Origin: Anaerolineae bacterium
GTDB taxonomy: Bacteria; Chloroflexota; Anaerolineae; Aggregatilineales; J027
Assembly (NCBI GenBank): GCA_019913005.1
Contig: JAIOHL010000075.1
Coordinates: 1-49,301, forward strand
Length of the DNA stretch: 49,301 nt
Direction: 5' to 3'
Shown one piece after another: positions 33,216 through 42,011 of this stretch. The position numbers and the translations under genes are program-made. Below the pieces are notes generated by a model. That model was not told the DNA's origin, searched no databases, and saw nothing but the letters and a program-made list of their open reading frames with translations. Numbering within the stretch: position 1 is the first letter of the stretch; the number at the start of each line of letters is the position of its first letter.

Positions 33216-34184
33216 ATGGTAGCTACACAGCCAATTTATGATAAAGAGCCGACGCCGGAGTTTAATGAACGGTGTTTAGCCATTCTGCAACAGTGGCAGG
33301 CCGGCACGCTTCCCTTTCAAGAGGCCTCACACCAACTGCACGAGATGGCAGAAGCGACGGGCGAACATCTGGCAAATCTTGGACGAGTGGAAATTCTGCT
33401 TGGGGTGATGCAGGGGTATCGTGGTAACCTCAACGTTTGTATTCAGCATTTTGAAAAAGCCCGTGACCTGTTTGCCGAGGTTGGCAATGATCTCCGCGTT
33501 GTGAAATGCGACCTCAACTTAGGCGAGACCTATCGTCAAAAGGGCGATTTTGGTAAGGCGCGGGAGTTGTTCCAAGGAGTTTATGAAACCGCAACCCAGC
33601 TAGGTGATATTCAACTCCAAGCAATGGCATTGGGTAATGCCGGGCAGATGCTGTTGAGTATGAAACAGGTGGATGATGCCGAAGCCACGCTGAAAAACGC
33701 TATTGCTCTAGCAGCGCAGCGGCCTTCAGAATTTGCCAAAAGCCAAGCCGGATTTTTGTGTGAAGTCCATCATGCACTGGCTGTTGTTTACCTTTCGGCT
33801 AAACGGATGGAGCAGGCGTTGGAACAGGCCCAAAACTCGCTGCATTATGCGCGGATTAGCCAACAACCGCTGAGTATCGGGTTCGCCAATCGCACGATGG
33901 GTGAAGTGATGGCGGGTTTTGATGTGATCCCTGCGGAACTACTGAATGAAGGTTTTTCGGCTGACCCCGGTGATTATTTCCGCGCCGCATTGGAAGCCTT
34001 TTCCGAAATTGATGCTCAAGGTGAACGTGCCCGCACGATGCACGCCCACGCCAAATCACTCGCCAAGCAAGGACGGCGGATGGCGGCGGCCCGCATGTTG
34101 CAACAGGCCATGTTGACGTTTGCAGAATTGGGTATGGTGGATGACTCAGCAAAGGCGGCTGAATCACAGGCCGCGATTTTTTAG
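33216..34184 (+). CDS. TPR-repeat protein
   Basis: A 322-residue soluble protein from ATG 33216 (preceded by GGGGGCC). Tetratricopeptide-type repeats run from about residue 45 to the end: NLNVCIQHFEKARDLFAEVGN, KGDFGKARELFQGVYETATQLGD, VDDAEATLKNAIAL and RMEQALEQAQNSLHYARIS. No catalytic motif is visible. It probably serves as a protein-interaction scaffold. It is a monocistronic gene with a long leader, and convergent with the copper monooxygenase-like gene; an inverted repeat lies between them. Confidence 0.82.
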   Translation: MVATQPIYDKEPTPEFNERCLAILQQWQAGTLPFQEASHQLHEMAEATGEHLANLGRVEILLGVMQGYRGNLNVCIQHFEKARDLFAEVGNDLRVVKCDLNLGETYRQKGDFGKARELFQGVYETATQLGDIQLQAMALGNAGQMLLSMKQVDDAEATLKNAIALAAQRPSEFAKSQAGFLCEVHHALAVVYLSAKRMEQALEQAQNSLHYARISQQPLSIGFANRTMGEVMAGFDVIPAELLNEGFSADPGDYFRAALEAFSEIDAQGERARTMHAHAKSLAKQGRRMAAARMLQQAMLTFAELGMVDDSAKAAESQAAIF

Positions 34185-34192
34185 GCAGAGAT

Positions 34193-34221
34193 GAGGCGAG
34201 AACACAAAGCACGCTCGCCTC
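34193..34221. terminator. Inverted repeat between convergent genes
   Basis: A perfect 8-base stem, GAGGCGAG with CTCGCCTC, with a 13-base loop and no T run. It may act in both directions. Confidence 0.4.
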
Positions 34222-34234
34222 TCTCCATGAACCT

Positions 34235-35632
34235 CTATCGAGTAGCTTGGCGGGTGATGACCGCGCCCAAACACATTTCGTCTTCCGTGCTCTCTCCCCA
34301 AAAGATATAGCGCAAATTATCGCCGTGTGTATTGTCCCACACACAGGTGATGCGTACCGTGTCGCCCCGTTTGAGCAACAGGGGTTCTTGTAGAATATAG
34401 CCGCCCTGCCAATGGAAATCCCAGTCGGGGATGTCCAAAATCACTTGTCCATCCGATTCACTGGGGTTGCTTTCGATACGGATGCTCTTGCCACGCAGGT
34501 GCATATGCGCCAAGACAGAAATCACCTCTAGGTTATAGGGGACAGGATATTCACATGTGCTGGTGACATTGGCAGCATCTTGGTGAATATAATCCTCGAG
34601 CGAGTGCTGACACATATCCATCAGATCTGTCGGCCTGCGACCCGTTTGCTCAAGTATGAGTCGGCGGGCAGTCGCACGATCACATTCCGGGTTGGTGGTA
34701 TCGGCGGGGCAGGGGATTTCAACCGGAGCATACAGGCTGTAGGTGGTCAGTGGCTGAATTTCAGCATCGGCAGGGGCAAGTTGTAAAATCGCGCTGGTTT
34801 GGTCGGGCAGTGCGCCAGCCGAAAGATTGTAGTGGACTTGCATGATGATGAGGCCACCCCCAATCAAGCGAACACCTGTGCCCTCCGGGAAAATGGTAGG
34901 GAATGTACCGGGCGTCCACGAGCCAATGGAGTTTTCGAGGCCGCCATCTACTCCGGCAACATCCGGCCCGCCAAAACACTGCCACCCCAATCCTTCATCT
35001 TGGGCATCGCGTCGTTCTGCTAGAGCACGTCCCCAACCTTCGATCTGATAAAGCAAGACATGATGCACAACACTCGGCTGACCGGGTTGCACCGTATAGG
35101 CGGTGATATAGCGATCTTCAGCAACTTGTGGGTCAATTAGAAAACAGCGGTAATCATCGCGCAGTGTCGCATCAGGGGTGTATTCCGGCATGGTGAGCAC
35201 GACATCTTGGCGAATGGAGGGGATTTCGGTGGGGTTGACTTCGACTGCTTCACTAGGATCGCCGAGGGGGGCGTCGGCTCTGGCCCACTCTACCAGTAAC
35301 GTAATTTCCTCTTCGGTCAATTTGCGCTCATGCAGCATAGCAGGGGATTCTGGCCCCGGCATCCAAGGGGGCATATCGCCAACAGCGGCGGTCAGGGCGA
35401 TTTTGGCTGAGTTTTCAACCGCCGATTCGGGGGTATCCAACGCGACAGTTCCTATCCCGCCTTCGGTGTGACACATCAGACAGTGCTGCGCGATGATGGG
35501 TGCGATGTCGTGATAATAGCTTGGGGGACTGTCGGGGGGATGTGCCATTGAGATGGTGGGTTGGCTACGAATGACCCATACAATACCGAATGCCACTACG
35601 AGTAACCCTAAAAACCGCCACTTTTTCAACAT
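34235..35632 (-). CDS. Cytochrome c / PHM-type copper type II monooxygenase fusion
   Basis: A 465-residue membrane-anchored exported protein. Residues 5-22 form a membrane helix. Residues 38-115 are a cytochrome c domain with haem site C51-LM-C54-H55 and a likely axial Met in DMPPWM. Residues about 140-465 match the ascorbate-dependent type II copper monooxygenase fold (peptidylglycine hydroxylating type). All six copper-ligand positions are kept: H190-H191, H267 in MQVHY, H376-M-H378 in AHMHLRG, and M453 in DEMC. Disulphide-type cysteines are present. The haem domain may feed electrons to the copper sites in place of ascorbate (inference). Substrate unknown. No metal or redox genes are adjacent on the same strand. 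Confidence 0.85.
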   Translation of the reverse strand: MLKKWRFLGLLVVAFGIVWVIRSQPTISMAHPPDSPPSYYHDIAPIIAQHCLMCHTEGGIGTVALDTPESAVENSAKIALTAAVGDMPPWMPGPESPAMLHERKLTEEEITLLVEWARADAPLGDPSEAVEVNPTEIPSIRQDVVLTMPEYTPDATLRDDYRCFLIDPQVAEDRYITAYTVQPGQPSVVHHVLLYQIEGWGRALAERRDAQDEGLGWQCFGGPDVAGVDGGLENSIGSWTPGTFPTIFPEGTGVRLIGGGLIIMQVHYNLSAGALPDQTSAILQLAPADAEIQPLTTYSLYAPVEIPCPADTTNPECDRATARRLILEQTGRRPTDLMDMCQHSLEDYIHQDAANVTSTCEYPVPYNLEVISVLAHMHLRGKSIRIESNPSESDGQVILDIPDWDFHWQGGYILQEPLLLKRGDTVRITCVWDNTHGDNLRYIFWGESTEDEMCLGAVITRQATR

Positions 35633-35713
35633 AGACCCTCGATAAATTCGCTAAATTATTTATATGGATAGTAGCGTGAAACGACCAAAAAAGTTGCAGG
35701 GGATTATGCCAAG

Positions 35714-35738
35714 AAAAAACGGGCCATGTATTGACCCG
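35714..35738 (-). terminator. Terminator closing the SUF operon
   Basis: Minus strand: a CGGG/CCCG-based stem (35720-35723 with 35735-35738) followed by a T run (A tract at 35714-35719), directly after the Rieske gene stop. Confidence 0.75.
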
Positions 35739-35741
35739 CGT

Positions 35742-36080
35742 CTAGTAAGGAGATTGAACATCAATCTGAATATTGCTGCCCTCAATGCGGACAGGGTAGC
35801 GTTTAATGGGGACTACCGCCGGAAAAGTTGGCTTGCCCGTCTTCAGTTCGAAGGTTGCGCCATGCCGATCACATTCGATTTTAGGGTTATCGGCGTCCTC
35901 AATCAGCATTCCCTCTGCCAATGGGCCGTCGTCATGCGTGCAGGCGTCTTCAATGGCATAGATCGTACCCCCCACATTAAATACCGCAATATAGTTTTCA
36001 TCTACTGTGACCACGATGCGTTCACCGGGGGGAAGCTGCTCGGTTGTGGCAATCGTTCTAAAATCGGACAAGTTAACCAA
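35742..36080 (-). CDS. Rieske [2Fe-2S] ferredoxin-like protein
   Basis: A 112-residue soluble Rieske protein. The cluster ligands are C47-T-H49 in ACTHDDGPL and C70-D-R-H73 in ECDRHGATF. The rest is the usual small beta fold (PPGERIVVTVDEN, PVRIEGSNIQIDV). It resembles NirD/dioxygenase-ferredoxin types, with no membrane anchor. It is the last gene of the SUF operon, six bases after the Clp-N/site-2 protease gene and just before the terminator. It may serve as a cluster recipient or electron donor (inference). Confidence 0.92.
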   Translation of the reverse strand: MVNLSDFRTIATTEQLPPGERIVVTVDENYIAVFNVGGTIYAIEDACTHDDGPLAEGMLIEDADNPKIECDRHGATFELKTGKPTFPAVVPIKRYPVRIEGSNIQIDVQSPY

Positions 36081-36086
36081 TCCTCT

Positions 36087-37526
36087 CTAATCTGTACTGC
36101 CAAAAATAGCATAAAATTGCTGGAGACCTTCACGCATCTCATCGCGTTCAATGGCAAAATTTTCGGTCAACGTGGCGGCCTGATTAGCAAATTCACGTCC
36201 CAAAGTGGAGCCTGTGCTATTGGTTGGCACACGCAGTATAAAAATGATCAATAACAGTGTGATGATCCCCATAGGTCGCAGGCTTGCGGCAATATCTTCG
36301 GGTAAGAATGGTTCGATAATACCAAAACCATCTAGCGGTGGAATTGGTAACAAATTGAGCATAATCGCCGTAACTTGGATAAACACGAGAGCAGCCAGTG
36401 GATACCATAAATTGCCCCGTGTACTTAATTGCTCTGGTGTGACCAACCCCAACCAAAAAGGCGCGGAAAAAACAATGGCGCAGATCAAATTTGCAAATGG
36501 CCCTGCGGCGGATACAGCACTGCCCCACCATTTACTGCGAAGGCGATGCCGTTCAATATAGACTGCTCCACCCGGAAGGCCGATTCCACCCGCCAATAAG
36601 ATGACAAGCGGGATAAAAATGCTTACAAGCGGATGGGTGTATTTAAGCGGGTTCATGGTTAGATAGCCTTTTTCGACCACTGTGTGATCGCCACCGAAAT
36701 AGGCTACTAAGGCGTGGGCAAATTCATGGAGGGTTAATGAGATAATCCATCCCCCAATCACAATCACAAGCGGCACTGTTACGTCAGGCCTGATGACGGA
36801 TCCATAGGCGACCATCACCACGATAGCTAACCCTATTAACGCGATTTGCCACGTCGAAAGACCTGTGCCACGTGGTTGGGCCGTTGTTCGGCGTGGGACG
36901 GGTCTGGCAGGGCGGGCAGCAGTCGTCACACTGGCGCGGTTTCCTTGTGGTGCTGAAGCTGAACGGAGGGAACTTATACCCCGTGCTTGTGAATTGGCAT
37001 TGGAAGGAATGCCAAGCCCTGTAAAAACATCAGCGAATTCCCATGTGCTGGGTCGCCATTTTTTGCTAAAGATGCCCGATGGTTCTTCCACATTGGCTTG
37101 GACGTAGGCGCGGATTTTCACCACATCGAATTTGGGAAGTTCCTTAAAAATATTTTCCAAAAAACCGCTAGGGCGCTCTAATACCCCCAACAGAATATGG
37201 CTGCTGCATAAAAAATTGTGCCCCATCTGATGGGCTTCACGTCCCGCTTGGGCAAAATTTAAGCGGACCTCGCTGGTCAGGCCTTTGGTGGTATTGAGGG
37301 GTTCATCCCTGACAACGCTCAATTGATTGGTGACCGCTGTCGTCACTTCGTCAGCCGACAGACCACCCACTTGAAGGGCTTGGCGTGCTAATTCATTGCT
37401 CAATATCCCGATCAACAAGTGTTCGCTATCCAAATAGGGATTATGGCGAGCACGGGCGGCATTGACCGAGATTTCTAATGAATGCACGGCATCGGGCGTG
37501 AGGGCGTCCAAAAAGGTGCTACTCAT
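36087..37526 (-). CDS. Clp N-terminal domain fused to an M50 site-2 metalloprotease
   Basis: About 479 residues from ATG 37526. Residues 1-150 are a Clp N-type double repeat as in ClpC/ClpA (SEHLLIGIL near 36 and SSHILLGVL near 110), the adaptor- and substrate-binding module. A disordered Ser/Arg/Pro-rich linker runs 175-222. From about 225 on is a polytopic S2P-type protease with HEFAH (267-271), zinc ligand motif NLLPIPPLDG (391-400), GG.GLPGGAV and PFANL. The domain pair is unusual. The start overlaps sufU by eight bases, so it belongs to the SUF operon. It could degrade or sense an unassembled Fe-S protein or a membrane regulator (inference). Confidence 0.88.
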   Translation of the reverse strand: MSSTFLDALTPDAVHSLEISVNAARARHNPYLDSEHLLIGILSNELARQALQVGGLSADEVTTAVTNQLSVVRDEPLNTTKGLTSEVRLNFAQAGREAHQMGHNFLCSSHILLGVLERPSGFLENIFKELPKFDVVKIRAYVQANVEEPSGIFSKKWRPSTWEFADVFTGLGIPSNANSQARGISSLRSASAPQGNRASVTTAARPARPVPRRTTAQPRGTGLSTWQIALIGLAIVVMVAYGSVIRPDVTVPLVIVIGGWIISLTLHEFAHALVAYFGGDHTVVEKGYLTMNPLKYTHPLVSIFIPLVILLAGGIGLPGGAVYIERHRLRSKWWGSAVSAAGPFANLICAIVFSAPFWLGLVTPEQLSTRGNLWYPLAALVFIQVTAIMLNLLPIPPLDGFGIIEPFLPEDIAASLRPMGIITLLLIIFILRVPTNSTGSTLGREFANQAATLTENFAIERDEMREGLQQFYAIFGSTD

Positions 37527-37908
37527 CGTCACCCGTCCAGCGTTCTACGTTATAGGCAGCGGCTTTGGCGACCTTGAGTGATAACAAGGCACATTTGCGG
37601 CGGCTCATGGTTATGGGAATGCCAAGTAATTCCATGACGTTATCGCTGGTGATGTGTTTGATTTCATCGAGCGATTTGCCGATTAACTCATCACCTAAAA
37701 TGGAGGCGGTAGCTTGACTAATCAGACAACCTTGACCGTTCCAGCCGATCTGCTGGACGATATTATGTTCGTCCACCTTGAGAGTCAATTCAAGCTGATC
37801 CCCGCATAAAGGATTTTCGTCTGCGGCGTGCAGTTGATAGTCGGGCAGCAACCCCCAGTTATGTGGATGCTGACCGTGATCTATGATGTTTTCTTGATAA
37901 AAATCCAT
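37519..37908 (-). CDS. sufU: Iron-sulfur cluster assembly protein SufU
   Basis: A 129-residue NifU/IscU-like zinc protein that receives sulfur from SufS. The conserved cysteine sites are C35-G-D37 in NPLCGD, C61 in GQGCLIS and C106 in RRKCALL. Length and motifs are those of SufU rather than IscU (the SRRKCALLSLKVAK tail). It lies 13 bases after sufS and overlaps the Clp-N/S2P gene. In Firmicutes SufU replaces SufE; here both are present. Confidence 0.95.
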   Translation of the reverse strand: MDFYQENIIDHGQHPHNWGLLPDYQLHAADENPLCGDQLELTLKVDEHNIVQQIGWNGQGCLISQATASILGDELIGKSLDEIKHITSDNVMELLGIPITMSRRKCALLSLKVAKAAAYNVERWTGDDE

Positions 37909-37921
37909 GTTTTCCTCGCCC

Positions 37922-39178
37922 CTATTTCCGACTGAAACGTCGTTTGGCGATATACAGTGCCTCTACCAGTTTATCCACTTCTGTCAAAGAATTGTAGAGG
38001 TAAAAACTAGCGCGGCTGGTGGCGGGGACATTGAAATGTTGATGCAGCGGCATGGCGCAGTGGTGTCCGGCGCGGACGGCGACCCCTTCGCTGTCCAAAA
38101 TCTGAGCCATATCATGAGCATGGATGTCATCGAGGGTGAAGGTGGCAACCGAACTGCGATAGGGCGCATCGGGGTTAAACAAACGCAAACCGGGCACTTC
38201 GGCAAGACGGTCATGCAAATAGTCGGCGATTTCCCGTTCATAGGCATGAACTCGATCCATACCTAGATTGCTCAGATAATCCACCGCCGCCCCCATCCCA
38301 ATCCCTTCGGCGATGGCGGGTGTGCCTGCTTCAAATTTATAGGGAAGGTCGTTAAACGTTGAACCTTCCAACGTGACGCGGCGAATCATATCCCCACCAC
38401 CCATCCACGGGGGCATGGCTTCGAGCAGGGCCTTTTTGCCATAGAGAATTCCAACCCCTGTTGGCCCACACATCTTGTGACCACTGAAGGCGTAAAAATC
38501 TACGTCGAGTGCCTGCACATCCACAGGCATATGAGGGACACTTTGCGCCCCATCGCCAATCGCAATCGCCCCGACTGCATGGGCCAGTCGCACAATTTCG
38601 GCCATCGGGTTGATGGTGCCCATGACGTTGCTGACGTGCATGATGCTGACGGCTTTGACGGGTTCATCACGCAGAATTTGCTGATAGGCATCCATATCCA
38701 ACCGGAAATCTGGCGTGACCGGGACATAACGAATCCGAAAGCCTTTTTCTTGTTGCAAGATGTGCCATGAGGTCAAGTTGGCGTGGTGTTCCATTACGCT
38801 CAAGACGACCACATCGTTCGGGCCGAGATTGACGCGCCCCCACGTCTGCACGATCAAATTCATGCTTTCGGTGGTGTTGCTGGTGAAGATCACTTCTTTG
38901 CGGGAGGCGGCATTGATAAATTTTTGGACTTTATCGCGTGCCCCTTCATAAAGTTCGGTGGCGGCTTCACTTAAAACATGTACCCCCCGATGGACATTGG
39001 CATGGGTGTGGCGATAATAGTGATTCATCGCCTCAATGACTTGGACGGGTTTTTGGCTACTAGCAGCACTGTCCAAAAAGACCAGCGGTTTGCCGGGATG
39101 AACTTCCTGATCCAGAATCGGAAAATCAGCCCGTACAGCGTCAATATCCCATGCGGTGGGGGGTGTTAATGCGCTCAT
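37922..39178 (-). CDS. sufS: Cysteine desulfurase SufS
   Basis: A 418-residue PLP enzyme that releases sulfur from cysteine for cluster assembly. PLP-binding Lys235 is in FSGHKMCGPTG. The PLP phosphate and ring contacts EHHAN (130-134) and GDGAQSVPH (208-216) are present, and catalytic Cys374 is in RAGHHCAMPLH. The RAGHHC loop marks the SufS (group II) subfamily. The start overlaps the sufE stop by four bases (ATGA). Its sulfur acceptors would be SufE and/or SufU from the same operon. Confidence 0.97.
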   Translation of the reverse strand: MSALTPPTAWDIDAVRADFPILDQEVHPGKPLVFLDSAASSQKPVQVIEAMNHYYRHTHANVHRGVHVLSEAATELYEGARDKVQKFINAASRKEVIFTSNTTESMNLIVQTWGRVNLGPNDVVVLSVMEHHANLTSWHILQQEKGFRIRYVPVTPDFRLDMDAYQQILRDEPVKAVSIMHVSNVMGTINPMAEIVRLAHAVGAIAIGDGAQSVPHMPVDVQALDVDFYAFSGHKMCGPTGVGILYGKKALLEAMPPWMGGGDMIRRVTLEGSTFNDLPYKFEAGTPAIAEGIGMGAAVDYLSNLGMDRVHAYEREIADYLHDRLAEVPGLRLFNPDAPYRSSVATFTLDDIHAHDMAQILDSEGVAVRAGHHCAMPLHQHFNVPATSRASFYLYNSLTEVDKLVEALYIAKRRFSRK

Positions 39179-39633
39179 TCGGATTTCTGTTCCTTTTGCG
39201 TCAGGTCAGCAAAATATTTGAGCAGGGCGACCATGCCTAAGAGACCCTCGCCCTTGCCCATTGAAATGCGTTTGCCAAACAGCCGAAACACGATATCGTG
39301 GGGGACGGCCTTGATGGTCTCGGCTTTTTCGCCCATCAGTGACTCTTGTAAGATGGCAGCCAACGCCTTTGCGGATACCCCTTGTGGATTTTCGACTGCG
39401 AAATAGAAATTAATCCCGCCCTCGGCATTGGGTTCGGTAAAAACATACGCCTCCGACTCACAGCGCTGGACACGATGATCTTCGGGGAAGGGACGCTGGG
39501 CAATGTAGCTGGGGACTTCCTGAAACCGACTGCTGTAGTCCAATAGAATTTCAGCCCGTCCATGTTCGTCAATATCCTCGAACATTTCCATTACGTCACG
39601 CAGGGTTTCGGGATATTCGCTGATGTCTGCCAT
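39175..39633 (-). CDS. sufE: Cysteine desulfuration protein SufE
   Basis: A 152-residue SufE-fold protein that takes persulfide from SufS and raises its activity. The acceptor Cys58 lies in HRVQRCESEAYVF, the expected place after the first helices. The C-terminal half has AKALAAILQESLMG, the family's hydrophobic helix. It shares four bases with sufS. Presence of SufE together with SufU in one operon is uncommon. Confidence 0.92.
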   Translation of the reverse strand: MADISEYPETLRDVMEMFEDIDEHGRAEILLDYSSRFQEVPSYIAQRPFPEDHRVQRCESEAYVFTEPNAEGGINFYFAVENPQGVSAKALAAILQESLMGEKAETIKAVPHDIVFRLFGKRISMGKGEGLLGMVALLKYFADLTQKEQKSE

Positions 39634-39648
39634 CTTTCGTTCACCTTA

Positions 39649-40500
39649 CTATTTTTCGATTGGCACGCCGACAGAATTACCCCATTCCGTCCAACTGCCA
39701 TCGTAATTACGTACTGTAGGATAACCGAGCAAATAGGTCAAGACAAACCATGTATGTGCCGAACGTTCCCCGATGCGGCAGTACGTGATAATATTTTGGC
39801 TGGGGGCGAACCCATTATCCTGTTCATAGAGCGCTTTCAAATCATCGGATGGCTTAAATGTGCCATCCGGTTGAACTGCTTTGCTCCAAGGAATACTTTT
39901 AGCGCCGGGGATGTGTCCGGCCCGTAATGCGCCCTCTTGTGGATAGTCTGGCATGTGGGTCAATTCGCCCTTAAATTCGCCGGGGCTGCGTACATCAATT
40001 AAAGGCAGGTGGCCGTTGACATGACTCAAGACCTGATCGCGGAAGGCCCGCACCTTATAATCGGAGCGTTCTTGGGCATGATAAGTCGAGGTCGGATAAT
40101 GTGGCACTTCTTTGGTTAGGGGACGTTGTTCTTCGACCCATTTGAGTCGCCCCCCGTTCATGATGGCGGCGTTGGTGTGTCCGAATAATTGGAATACCCA
40201 GAACGCATAACACGCCCACCAATTGTTTTTATCCCCATAAAACACCACTTTGGTGTTGTTGCTGATACCATGTTTGGACAGCAGGCTCTCAAAGGATTTG
40301 CGGTCAAGATAGTCACGGCGAACTTGGTCGTTTAAGTCGGTTACCCAGTCAATTTGGATGGCACCGGGGATATGACCGGAGGCGTACAACAGGGGGTCTT
40401 CGTTGGATTCGACAATGCGCACGGCGGGATTGTTTAAGTGCTGTGCGACCCAATCCGTACTAACCAGCGCATCAGGGTAAGCGTAGCCGGAGTTAGACAT
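39649..40500 (-). CDS. Rhodanese-type thiosulfate/3-mercaptopyruvate sulfurtransferase
   Basis: A 283-residue tandem-rhodanese protein. The N-terminal domain (about 12-130) is inactive-type, lacking the catalytic Cys. The C-terminal domain (about 150-283) has the active loop C241-R-I-G-E-R in [10 protein letters not shown], the CRxGxR form typical of thiosulfate sulfurtransferases. It sits between sufD and sufE, 15 bases before sufE, so it may feed persulfide to the cluster machinery. The start ATG is preceded by a good GGAGAACC site. Confidence 0.93.
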   Translation of the reverse strand: MSNSGYAYPDALVSTDWVAQHLNNPAVRIVESNEDPLLYASGHIPGAIQIDWVTDLNDQVRRDYLDRKSFESLLSKHGISNNTKVVFYGDKNNWWACYAFWVFQLFGHTNAAIMNGGRLKWVEEQRPLTKEVPHYPTSTYHAQERSDYKVRAFRDQVLSHVNGHLPLIDVRSPGEFKGELTHMPDYPQEGALRAGHIPGAKSIPWSKAVQPDGTFKPSDDLKALYEQDNGFAPSQNIITYCRIGERSAHTWFVLTYLLGYPTVRNYDGSWTEWGNSVGVPIEK

Positions 40501-40563
40501 GATGATGGTTCTCCCTAAATATATAAAGGCAGGTGAGTCACCTGCCCCTATAGATCACAACGT

Positions 40564-41931
40564 TTATTTGTTTTTGGCGGTGTGCATTCCGAGTAATTTA
40601 CGGTCTACATCCGCCAGCAAACGATTCTGCACATCCTCAAAGGGGATGCGCTCCAATACGTCCCAGAAATAGCCATTGAGGAACAGGCGCTCGGCCTCAA
40701 TGCGTGGGACGCCGCGTGTCATCAAGTAGAAGATGTATTCCTCTTCCATCTGTCCAACCGTCGCGGCATGGGTGCAGCGCACATCGTCGGCTTCAATCTC
40801 CAAACCGGGGATGCTGTCGGCACGGGCGGTGTCACTCATGAGCATGTTGCGATTGGCTTGGAAGCCGTCGGTCTTAATCGCCCCCGGCATCACGCGGATA
40901 TTGCCACGCCAAACACTGTGAGCCTCATCTTTGAGAGCGGCCTTGAATAGAAGATCGCTGGTGGTATGGGGGGCGCTGTGGGTTTGATAGGTGTCATGGT
41001 CAAGCAGTTGTGTGCCATCAGCGAAGAACATGCCACTCATGCGACCCCATGCACCTTGTTCATCCAGCGAAATCTGCATGAATGACTTGGTGAGTTTGCT
41101 GCCCATGCTGCCCACAATCCAGTCGAGTTGACCATCACGCGATACGTGACCCCGGCCATGACTGAATTCGTACATATTATGACCCCAGCTTTGCAGGCTG
41201 ACATAACGCAAGTTGGCGGCACGCCCCACCAATAACTCCGTCCCGCCGATATAGCTGGTATGACTATCACCTTCGGGGGAGAGATATTCATGCAAAATGG
41301 TGGCCTGTGCGCCTTCTTCCAACACGATCAAGACATGGCCCAATGTTGCGCCCGTCTGCTCACTGTAGAAAATGCTGTGCAAGGGTAGCTCAACCACTAC
41401 ATTACGCGGCACATAGATAAATAAGCCATGTGTCCATGCGGCAGCATGTAGGGCGGCAAATTTGCCCTCGGATGGTTTAAGGGCTTTTTGGAACAGATGC
41501 TTTTTCACCAAATCGCCATGATCGCGGATGGCGGTGTGTAAATCGGTGAAGACTACACCCTGCTTGGCGATTTTTTCATTCAATTCGCGGTGAACGAGTT
41601 TGCCATCTACCCACGCGATCAAGCCGCCTTGTTCATTGCCAATCAATGGGGCGCGATTTTCGACAGGGATATGTTCCACTGTCGCGCCATTGGGGACGGG
41701 ATAATGTCCGGCGCTGTTCCAATTGATATGGCTGTAATCAGTACGCCGCCAAGCCTCGTCACGTTGGTTTGGCATTGGCATGGATTCATAGATGACCCAT
41801 GCTTGTTGGCGGAGTTCAATGACCCACTCAGGTTCACCAGCAGCCCGCGCATGTTCCAAAATGGCTGACCATTGGAAGGGCGGGGCAGCAATTTCACGTT
41901 TGGCTCGGCGACTAACAGTTGTTGTCGTCAC
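40564..41931 (-). CDS. sufD: Iron-sulfur scaffold protein SufD
   Basis: A 455-residue component of the SufBCD scaffold complex, where SufD pairs with SufB and two SufC ATPases. It shows the right-handed beta-helix core typical of the family (FIYVPRNVVVELPLHSIF, HVLIVLEEGAQATILHEYL, VWRGNIRVMPGAIKTDGFQ) and the C-terminal region with ADDVRCTHAATVGQM and EAERLFLNGYF. The start is GTG; the ribosome site GGAG lies about 12 bases upstream. It is about 80 bases after sufB and 63 bases before the rhodanese gene. Confidence 0.94.
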   Translation of the reverse strand: MTTTTVSRRAKREIAAPPFQWSAILEHARAAGEPEWVIELRQQAWVIYESMPMPNQRDEAWRRTDYSHINWNSAGHYPVPNGATVEHIPVENRAPLIGNEQGGLIAWVDGKLVHRELNEKIAKQGVVFTDLHTAIRDHGDLVKKHLFQKALKPSEGKFAALHAAAWTHGLFIYVPRNVVVELPLHSIFYSEQTGATLGHVLIVLEEGAQATILHEYLSPEGDSHTSYIGGTELLVGRAANLRYVSLQSWGHNMYEFSHGRGHVSRDGQLDWIVGSMGSKLTKSFMQISLDEQGAWGRMSGMFFADGTQLLDHDTYQTHSAPHTTSDLLFKAALKDEAHSVWRGNIRVMPGAIKTDGFQANRNMLMSDTARADSIPGLEIEADDVRCTHAATVGQMEEEYIFYLMTRGVPRIEAERLFLNGYFWDVLERIPFEDVQNRLLADVDRKLLGMHTAKNK

Positions 41932-42011
41932 GGTTATTCATTACTCCAAAAATTGATGTTTGACCCAAGAAGGGCGATATTGTAAACCGCCCCTATAAAA
42001 TACGCTACCAA

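Noticed and set aside
37519-37526. Fusion of sufU with the Clp-N/S2P gene
   Set aside because: sufU has its own stop at 37519 and the next gene begins in another frame; this is a short overlap only.
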